A stretch of 64,000 nt of DNA from Branchiostoma belcheri (Eukaryota; Chordata; Leptocardii; Amphioxiformes; Branchiostomatidae): positions 1,080,499 to 1,144,498 of the forward strand of contig NW_017802381.1 in the NCBI RefSeq assembly GCF_001625305.1, written 5' to 3'. A model generated the notes under the pieces. The model was not told where the DNA came from. It was given only the letters and a program-made list of their open reading frames with translations, and searched no databases. This document shows, in pieces, positions 51,001 to 62,200 of the stretch; the stretch's first letter is position 1, and each line of letters opens with the position of its first letter. The position numbers and the translations under genes were made by a program.

Positions 51001-54000
51001 AGGATATAATCTGCATTATAAATGAGGAATTTCTATAAATCTGTCGTGTTCGATATTAGGGCTATGAAACACATACATGTATGTGACATATGAAATTGAG
51101 AACAATAGGAGATGTTAGCAGATGTTGATTATGTAAATGAAGACCGAATTTGCATAATCAATGTGAAATTGCTACAATTTCATAGTGGGAACTGCTGTGA
51201 ATTTAATACTTGCCATAATTGGAAGTTCAGTGAAGGTGAACAGCACCTCATTTGCATAATTTATGAGGGAAAGCTAGAATAGCCTTATTTCTCATGACAA
51301 TCCTGTCATTGGGTGGAGAACATGATCAGCTGATATAATATATGCATATGGGGCTCTTATAATTTGCATAATCGCAGTAAAAGTGTATGATTTGGACTTT
51401 GGACGGTTAACATGATTTGGTAAAGGTTTGTCAGAGTTCGCACTTGCATATAACCAACAATATCATGTCCATACCAAACACCAGTGTGTTGCATGTTGCT
51501 AGGCAGGGGCCATGTGAATAATATGCATAAAAAAATTTCTAATGATCTGGATTGTAAATGTAAGCCATTTACAGGTGGTCATCACTATGTCTATGCATAA
51601 GATTTACGAAAACACTATTTATTTATTATGACTAATCTTCTACATATGTTAAAACTTAAGTGATATAAGGTTTGTACGACGTAAGATTGTTATAGGGTGT
51701 ACAATTGTAAGATTGTAAATACCTAAATTTGTATGTAAACAAACATCAGAATTCAGTCAGGTATGTCAAGGCTGCGAGATATGTTGTTGATATGTTGATA
51801 CAAATAAACCAATAAATATAAACATGCATGGGGTATGAGGTCTCTGTTAATGATTATATTTTGACATTATATGAAGGCCCATTTGTTTACGACACCGACA
51901 ATTGGTATTTGACTCTTACCTTGGCTAGACTTTGGTCCACTAGAGAAGCCGTTTGGCAGCAGTTCACCATCTGTCCCGGTAGTCTGTCTGACGGCAAATC
52001 CAACACCTTGTGTAGGGGGTGACCAGGTCCAATCCACCGTGTCTCCTTCCTCGATGGTCAGGGTACTTTGGCTCCAGGCGTAGCCTATGCCAAGGTCTAA
52101 GAAAGGGCAAACGGTTATACATATATACGGTAAAATAGCACTGATGATGTGTAATATGACGAGTTTTTACGTTGGAAGCTATTCATTCTTCTACTTGAAT
52201 GCAATTTTAGGCGCAAAACTGGATATATTTTGAATAAGGCAAAATCTATGATATAGACACATACTGCACGACATTAGCATATTTGAATTGTTATTTCAAA
52301 CTTGAGGAGCTGAAACAAGTCCCAAGATGAGTCCGTTATTTTCTGGGTGGTACCCTCCAAATCAGCCCAAGATCATTCCAGTAACCATTTGTCGACACAA
52401 TTTGGCGCATTTTTGCTCCATGAATACATTTGGTACATTTGGATAGTATTGTGTCAACTTGGATAGCGTTGTGTCAGTTTGTAGATAGGTGACTAGGATA
52501 TTGACTTTGATTTTCAAGCCCTAAAAACTGCATTGGGTGCATTCAAACACAGCTAATATTCTGCTTACTTGGATGCGCTCCCTTGTTGTCCACGACATGC
52601 CGTCTACCAGCGGTCCTCATCCTGCACCAAACCTCCGTAGAGGAGCTGGAGAAGACCTGGATGGACGGTTCAGATGAACGTAGTGCAGAGACAGTCCAAT
52701 GGAAATATTGCCGAACACCAACCAGACCAAATATCCAAATAACCAAAATTCATATCAATATATTGTTTTAAGATCATTTTAGTCACTTATTAGTTAATGA
52801 TTCATATATATTATCTTTCAGCGGGTAAAATAGTTAAAATTAAACATTAAACAGATTTGCGTCGCATTCAAAAGTGCGTCAAAAACATCCTTATAAGTTA
52901 TACTAGTTTGTGACGGTTCATTATAATTGTACAATATGAGGAATGCAGTATCATACCTCGCAAACTGTATCACCGAACATAACGGCATGTTCCTCGACAT
53001 TTGAACTGAAACCCACTCCAGAAATGCCCACAACTGTCCCACCGGACAGGGAGCCTCGAGATGGGTACATTCCCGTCACGCACAGGACGTACTCAATGGT
53101 CGGGAATAACGCGGATCTGGAAAATAATGACATGTTGATAGACCCTTTGGTGGAAAGCGCCCATTAGAAAACAAACTAAGATCAAAGTGTTTAAGGCATG
53201 TATTGAAACAATTCTTTTGTATGGGTCAGAATCGTGGATTATGAATATGTCACATTCTAGAAAACTAAACGGAACATACACGAAGATGCTGCGAGTAGTT
53301 TTCAATACACCATGGTGGAAACATACTACTAATGAACACTTATAAGGTTCGTTACCAAATGTAACTTCAGTGGTCAAATGTCGACGACTAAGCTTGGCCG
53401 GTCATGTAGTACGTAGTGAAGAACCAGCCAGTAGACTTCTACTCTGGAACCCTGATACAAAGAGAAGAGTTGGACGTCCAAACATAACACTTAAGAAACT
53501 TATTGAAACTGAAACTGGCTTGGAGGGACAGGAACTTATCTCTGTGATGTATGACAAACAGTTTTGGCGAGCTAACTTTGTATGCTCCACCTCTACGGAG
53601 GATGAAAGATGATGATGATTGGTGCACAGGTCCCGTTCCACTCCCTGTGGAGCATAAGGGGTGGTGCCCATCACAATTTCTGTGGCCCTTGGGCCATACA
53701 ATTGTGCAAACACTACAGTCCCTGCCAGGGGGCTAGCTCGCTGGGCTGGCAGTGTTGTGTGTTTGACCTTCCCACAATCTTCCCATAAGTCTTTGGTATA
53801 ACCAGGCCGGGGTCACGATCTCTCGGTCACAAAGCGAACACGCTTCCCGATTGAGCCGGTACTTCAGTTCATACAAATATTTGTAAACATGCGCGTGCGA
53901 GCAACAATGCGTAACAACTTACCCGTCCATTACGCCATATCCAGCCCCATCGACGTGCAGCAAAATGTCGTACTTTCCTGGTCCCAGGGCAGGCAGGGAA

Positions 54001-57000
54001 CATGTAACCTTAGAGCCGTTTACAGCTGTAAATGTATGTGAAAACATGTCTTTATCATTATTCTCATTGTCACCTCTTAGCCTCTACCAGGAAAGAGTAG
54101 AAATTGGCAAAATAGACAGATGACATACCAGGGGGGTTGGACCAACTCCCCTGGTAGAGACTAACAAATTCTTGATGTTTCCGAAGTTTGTACAAACATG
54201 TGGACGTAAATCCGTTAACAAAGGATACTCACTCGCTGCAACCTCCAAGATCTCTTCAGAACCTCTGAAGAAAAGAGATGTCGAATGTCCAAACCCTGAA
54301 CCCTCGATTGTCAAAGTATCTCCACCTGCCAGTGAACCAATGGATAAAGATAATATTTCTTCAAACATACATGTGTCATAAAAAATAACGTCACTCTTGT
54401 CCTCGTGAATAGGCCAGTATCTAGGATACGAAACAAAGATAGGCACCTATAGAATAGGAGTATCACCTGAGGTTCCCACCTGACAAAACACACATTTCAA
54501 TGTAAAATGTGATCGCTCCGACTAAGTGACGCGGCGATCCTATCCCCGGTCGGGTGATGTTGAATACATCCTGTAGTATTTTATAGTTATCGCGGCCCAT
54601 CTATTGCATAACTATAATTATATAACATAAATAGCCTAGTACTGTACTCACCTTTAACGATAATTTGGTTAGGGGAGTAAGCTGTGATGATAGGGGTTAG
54701 ACTGACGTTGTACGTGAAGCTATCTGCAGCTTGCATGACGGCACCTCCGTCGCCATTGATGGTGACATCTACGGTCCCAGGAGACTTAAAAAATGAAAAC
54801 AGTTTAACTCTTAAAGAATCTGGCATTATTAAAGAATCTGGCATTATTAAAGAATCTGGCATTATCAAAGAATCTGGCATTATTAAAGAATCTGGCATTA
54901 TTAAAGAATCTGGCATTATTAAAGAATCTGGCATTATTAAAGAATCTGGCATTATTAAAGAATCTGGCATTAATGCCAACGCCACACTACTGGACTGTCC
55001 ATCCGTAGAAAAGGAAGACTGTGCATGGTTTCTTTGACACCTAACACTTTAGAGCTAAATACATTTTATACTTATGTATTATATTGATATTAACACAGAA
55101 GAGATAAACTATAACATTTGGCTCAGTCCTTAGTCACTGTTGAAGATCATGTCTAACGTAGATTATAATTACTCACTCCAGGAGCTACAAGGCAGAGGAT
55201 GTGTTCGTTGCTATGGGAGATGACGTCACAATCTTTTCCACCAACTCTGGGGACGTCATCATCAGCAAAACCAAATCCCGTGATATTCAATTCAACACCC
55301 CCTGTAATAATGACGTTTTACAGGGATGAGGTCTATGCGCCTGCATATATTCTTATGGCCATAAGCTCTAATGTTTATAATAAAGAGAACATCGAGTTAC
55401 AATGCAAAATGTGTTTATCATAAAAGAGAAAATTGAGTTACAATGCAAAATGTGTTTATCATAAAAGAGAAAATTGAGTTACAATGCAAAATGTGTTGAA
55501 ATCGTTAAAACTGCAATTGAAATAATAACAAAATAGTTACGATGTTGATGATGAATGGAAATAAGAACGTTTTGTAAAATGAATCACCCAGTATTTAGCG
55601 ACAGCTTTCGTAACGTTTAGATACCTCCTACTCCAGAGGCTGTTGGGCTGATCCCGGCAACGGCTCCCATGTATGTGAAGAACACGTCTCCAGTGGCTCT
55701 GCCGTTCGGGTTGGCGTCTGGATCGTTTCCGTGCGGCAACACGTACACCTTCACGGCATGCTGTCCTCGTCCAGAATCCCCAACTGCAATGTTAACAGTG
55801 ATATCTGATTTTCTGATTTGATTTATTGAAATTGCAACAGTGCATTACACGCGGAACAGTGGCAGCTGTTGCTGGTGTTGTGTCCCGCACATAGAAACAG
55901 ATACAGGACAGACAATACTCCTTTTCACTTGAGTCTAGTGGGGAAAGTCGTGTAAAGTGCCTTTCCCAAGGGCACAAGATCGGTGGCATGTCAGGATCTA
56001 GGACTCGATCCCGGGACCTCTTGATTCCGAGTCGCGCACGCTTCCGTTGCGCCACACGACCCCACTAACAGTGACATGGTCACCGTTTGCAATTCTACAT
56101 GAGGACAAAAATGTCAGGGACGAACGAATTGTACCCAATCAAAGTATCGTTTTTGTGGAACTCTGGTGACGTGGCCCAAGTCATGCTTATATCAAAATTA
56201 CAACTTATTACACTTTCTTATCTCAGGCCTGACGTTGTCCCCATCAGGTATTGTGACGTACTGGTTACGCCTTAATCAGAACACTCTATACACCCTTTCA
56301 ATTAGCTGCATTACACCATGTAAAAGAAATATTTGATGAAAAAATGTTCTTTCAGCATACTTTTACCTTTCACGTCATTATAACTGTGTGTGTTGTCCCT
56401 TGCTATTAGCCTCATTGGCTAATAGCAAGGGACAACACACACAGTTATATACGTGAAAGGTAAAAGTACCACTGTACTGGTAGTATTTCAGACATAAATG
56501 TTCATTACCTGTGCATCGTATAGACCTGCTGGTGCAGGCAGTTGGTTCACAGACCACGCCTTCGTCAGTATCCCCCGTAAGACCAATGAGCACCCTCATG
56601 TCATTACAGTCAATACTGAAACCAGTGCCGACAATCTCAACTTCAGTCCCGCGTTGTCCTTCCGAAAAAAATATATAAAACATGTCACAATTGAATCAAA
56701 CAAGCCTCCCTGATGTACATTTACATAGACATAAGGACGTGAATGAGAACGCTGTTCACACTGCGCACACTCAAGTGTAATTGCTGATTAATCATACAAG
56801 AATAGAAACAGTCGCATCGTGTGGCATAATGCTCATGAGCGCGTTCGGCTCGGAGTGACGCCCACCGGGCCTTTCGGCTAATCAGTGATTCTGTGCAAAC
56901 ACTGGTGAGGGCACAGCCCGATTTGGTGGTGCCAGTGTGCCAATATCTGCACATTTGCCACCGCTGGAACCGTACATTTTTATATGCAAACAGCTGCGGT

Positions 57001-59189
57001 ACCTTGGTTGGGGCTGACACTCGTTACAGTGGGAGTGTTGTGTGTCGCCCAGGAAAAGCTGCAGTCTCCCTCACATCGGGATGGGATGTTGTTGATAGAA
57101 ACCTCCACCTGAAAACAGAATGTATTTGATATGAGACGCAAACAGCACGTGAAGTGCGTCGGTGAAGGATAGACATCCAGGTTATAAGATACGCCAAAAA
57201 ACAGTTACTCAAGCAACTGGATATGATTTTTGGAAACGGTTAGACGTCTGACCTGTGTATTACATTCTTGGTTCGAACCAACTCTGTCTCATGAACATGC
57301 TATGACGTTTTGGTGACAGATAGCTTTCCTGTGAGGAATAAATGGTGTGGATTTTGTCCCCTTAGCGGCTTGTTCTGAAACTGCAGGGGTTCTGGCGAAA
57401 CTTTTTAAAGTGTATAAGTCCAGAAAGGAACAACGTATTTTCGGCGTTTTTGGTATGTAGGTAGGTTAGAGATATGTACATAATTAAATGCAAATTATGC
57501 AAATGAAGACTCAAATTGTATAATTAAGGAGGGAATTCTATAATTACATTGTTTAGATAATAGGACTTTTACAATTATTGTAATCTATGGCAGGTGGAAC
57601 ATCAACAGATACCAGTTATGTAAATAATGATCTAATTTGCATAATTGATAAAAAATTCTATAATTTCTTAATGATGAATAATGGGAATTTTATACGTGTG
57701 TAAATGTTAAATATCACTATGCATATCTTTTTTACGGTGTCACTCAATGCAAGCCTAATTATTTTTGGCCACTTCTAGGCATAGAGCTAGAGGTATAGAA
57801 CTGTAACAGCAACTCTTCTCCCTGAGTCAGAAACATCAGGATTGAGACCAGACCAATTTCTCACAAGTAGTGAGGACTAACTGACCCAATAGTAGAAGCA
57901 AGGGTTACGAGGCTGGTCGGGAAAATTCCCTACCCCTTTTTAGACCATAATGGTTTGTTCCACTTCCGCTCACGTGGGTTCTTTAACGTGCTTGAGGTGT
58001 GTCTCTCCTCAAACACGGGACCTCCATTTTAACGTCCCATCCGATAAGACGCCCCTAAATGAAGCTAGGTAATCATTTTCACCTGAGTGAAGTGAGGAAA
58101 GTCGTGTAAAGTACCTTTCCCAAGGGTACAACGTCGGGGCGCATGGTCGGACTTGTTCGGGTACGACCCGGAATCGAACCCGGGTCTCCCCGTTTCATAG
58201 TCCAGTGATGTACCACTACACCACACGACGCCACATGTTACTGCATAATTATCAGATGTTTAAATGAGACATTGCCAAAGTGTAGGGATTTCACACGGAA
58301 AACATTGAAATTTGACTTCAGAAAAATTCATCCTGGGGTCGCGTGGCGTAACGGCAGAGTGCTCGCCTCGGAACCAAGAGGTCCCGGGTTCGATCTTGGG
58401 AAAGGCACTTTGCAGGACTTTCCTCACTTTTCTCAGGTGAAAAATGAGTATTGTATTGTCCCCTGTGTTGGTGGCGGCATTAATATAAGTTGAAAAACTT
58501 GAGTGTGTTCCCACCACGTCTTCTGATGACATGTTGGAATGTAAAAAAAAAATATATTAATCGTCTTTTATGCAAAAAAATGCAGTCAACGGATACTTGC
58601 AAACATTACCTGTGGTGTACCATGCCGTGTACGCAGCATATCTCCCGGGATGGGGTCAAACCACAGACCGCCATGGTTGGTGGTACTCTGCTCAATCTTA
58701 ACATCGTTTCCTGTCAAGTCTGTTCCATCTACCTGTAATATCAAACAACAAAAAAGTAGAAGCGATGAAAAATATACCACGCCATTGAAACATGATGTTA
58801 CCGATGAAAGTCATTATTGAAACTGTGTGATCTCACCTCGAGATCAACTTTATCGCCTCCATCGAGCAGCCATTCGATCTTCCACTCGTAGCCAGAACAA
58901 TCTCCTTCACGGTCAACCTGAGCGTCAATGCCAAGCTCCAGCTTCAGGATGTCGGCCAGGTCATCCTCTGTGGCATTTGCTCGTACTAATGTTTTGTGAA
59001 AACGATGAACATATCAGTTCTAAAGATCGATAGAAATCAGCATCAGACTATAACGTAGCTTCACCTGTACCTCATGTGACATTCAATGGCAACTTCATTA
59101 TAAAGATACTCTCAAATTGAATGCGTATGAGAAAACAACTTTTGAAAATGCGCACAAAAACTGCATTTATATATTTGAATATGTTTAGA

Positions 59190-59243
<54 letters not shown>

Positions 59244-62200
59244 ATATGTATATATATTTAAGCATTATCATTAACATCTTTTATGAAAATATGGTAAGCA
59301 TTTATCTTTATCATACTTCTAAACTCACTTATAGTCATCACATTGACATCCACACATAAAGAAAATGGATAGTCATACGTATGTACTAACAAATTTGATA
59401 GTTCATACGGACTCTACCTGCAGCAACTCTGCCATCGAATGTAATATAAAAGTCGCCCTGCACAGGAAGACTTGCCGCTTGCAGCTGCTCAGTGTTAACA
59501 TCACAGTTCCCTGTGCACGTCACCTTTAAAACATTAAGCAGGAATATCATTAATAACGTGTAATTTGCTGCAATCATATCATCTTCAAATCACAAAATCA
59601 TCAACAACGGTTCTCATAACTTAACAGCTTCTCTTGATAAACTATGACTCCAGTAGTAACAAGATGTTCTTTGAACATGTATACAGATGTACATGTATAC
59701 AAAGAAAGACAAAGATAAACTGGAAAGGGTACAGAACCAAGCTGCAAGATTCTGCACGAACAACTACGACAACGACAAGATATTTACATACAAAATTGGC
59801 ATTGCGATATTCAAAACAATTCCAAACTTTCCTTTCTTTCTACTCTAAATAAACACTATAAACAAGAAAACTACCTTTCAAACATAAAAAGACTTGACGT
59901 ACGTAGCGCAATCACAAAACTCAGAATTGGCTGTCACAAACTTAGTATAGAAACCGGAAGATTCCATAAAATTCCCAATGACCAGAGGGTCTGTCCATTT
60001 TGTCCAGAGCTTATTGAGGACGAATATCATTTTTTGATTGTGTGTCCTAAATATATTAATGTACGCAATGCACTATACACTAGACTATCAGATTCTTTCC
60101 CAGCATTCACCACGATGAACTTGGAAAGAAAATTTAAATACATATTGACTTGTGACAACCCCTACATGCTATACATAGGGATATATATTAAAGACTGTAT
60201 GGATATTAGAAACTCCTTCAACGATTGTATAAGTTGATACCTATCTCATACTAGCCACCCACTTTTGTATTAGATTAGCTTTATAAAAATGTAGTTGACA
60301 TGTACTTACTTAAGTTAGTAGATGCCATACTTTGTACACTGTACAATTGTTGCGCAATAAAGTTATCTATCAAAGGGGTGGTAGTGTAACGGAAATGAAG
60401 AGAAACCTACAGTGGGGGTCGCTGGAAGACAGACGTAGAATGTCCAGACTGTGCATTATGTACAAAATGACTAATAAACTGGTGGATGTACCAACCACTA
60501 AGTATCTGATACCAGCCCAGAAAAGAACAAGAAACATCCCAGAAAAGAACAAGAAACAGTCATGCCTTCAAATATCAGAGTTATCAACCAAGAATTGAGG
60601 TATTCAAAAACTCGTATTTCCCCAGAACTATCGTAGACTGGAACTCGTTGCCACCAAGCACAGTTGGGGCATCATCACTAGAAAGCTTTAAACAACTCTT
60701 GCAATCAAATGTGCAAAGATTGAGTGTAACAAGTCGTTCGGTGTGATATAGCTAGCTGCCGCCGCGCGGCGTGCCTGCGAAGCTGGTGTGTTACGCCTAA
60801 GGGCGGTTATACCGGCTACAGATACAGATACAGATGTATCCAGCCAATGCCAAAAAAAGCGCGGGACGAATGAAAACGTACTATTACTGGGTGTCTGTGT
60901 CTCACCTGTACGTCCACGGGAGGGAAGCTGTGCCCACAGTTGTAGGGAATGAATGTGACGTCATATCCACCATCACATCTGTCCACCTCCACTTCCCTGA
61001 CGATGTTGCCGCCGAGCTGAGCTGCCAGGCGACGACTATTTGCTACGTCTAAGAGGAGGTAAATATTGTTTGTGTCACTAAGTAGCAAGACAATATCTAA
61101 TCAAAGGCGGGTTTTATTTGAAACACTTCACAGCCCGAAGGCTGAATTACATGTCCCGTACATTGTATAAAACATATTGTGACAATACAATTATACTTTT
61201 TACAATACAACACTAAAGGTGTTTAATAAGTTCTGTAATAAGTCAAATAAACAGGTAAATATACAACTTTTTCATTCCTAAATTCAAACTTGTAGAGTAG
61301 CTATTTGCAGGCGAAAATCCGAGGTATTTGTTACTGAATGAGATGTAAGTAATAAAACACTACTGACCCTCTGGTCGCATGGGCTCCACTTTGCCTATGA
61401 AAAAGTTGTCGATGAAGAAGTCATCCGACTCTTCTGCCGGTTCCACCTGGATGTCCTGGATTCTGAGGTTGGATGCTGGCAATCGTAGGGTGGAAAATAA
61501 GGCCTGGAGGTTGACGCAGGAGTATTTCCATCTGAAAGTGATTTTTGTTAATTGATATCCCTTAAATCTACATTATACATAATGCTATCTCCGTCCCACA
61601 CTCAACTAGGATTGTCCCGGTGGCTCGATGCTCCCGCCGCATCAATCACACTCAAACATTGCAGGCCATCGCGAGCAGAAACAACTTCTACAGGCTCTCG
61701 TTCTTTCCCCGCACCATCAGGGAATGCATGGAACGAACTTGAGCCTGGTGCGGCGGAGGCGGGGTCTCTCGCCCAGTTCAAATCTGAACTGGCGAGGACC
61801 CTGCTGCATTGAGCCACCCCATCATGTCTTGTATATATGTAAATATTACTAATGCACTAATGCACACACAAAATCAGTTGTCTTATGTTCCCTTCTCAGT
61901 TATCCTTGTTTTTCCCTTTGTTTTTTATGTACCGGGTCACAAATGTTATTAACAATGCGTAACGGCTGCTAATAATCCTACACTGTAGGGCTGGGCAGTA
62001 ACGGAGAAGAAGGAGAAATCTTCAACATTGACCTATACACTCAATTGAACAATAAACTTTTTTATTGATTGCGGGTAAGATTAAAAACTCTTTTTCGATC
62101 TAACGCCATGTTGAACCCCTTTTTCGATCTAACGCCTCTGGGAACCCCAAAACTGATGCGAGCGTGCGAATAAGGTTTGGCAAAAATAAAAGTTGAACAA

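Noticed and set aside
54587-54985. Protein with an IMPDSL repeat encoded on the minus strand
   Set aside because: It is an 18-bp satellite in an intron read through in the frame of exon 11; a good acceptor lies between the array and the exon.
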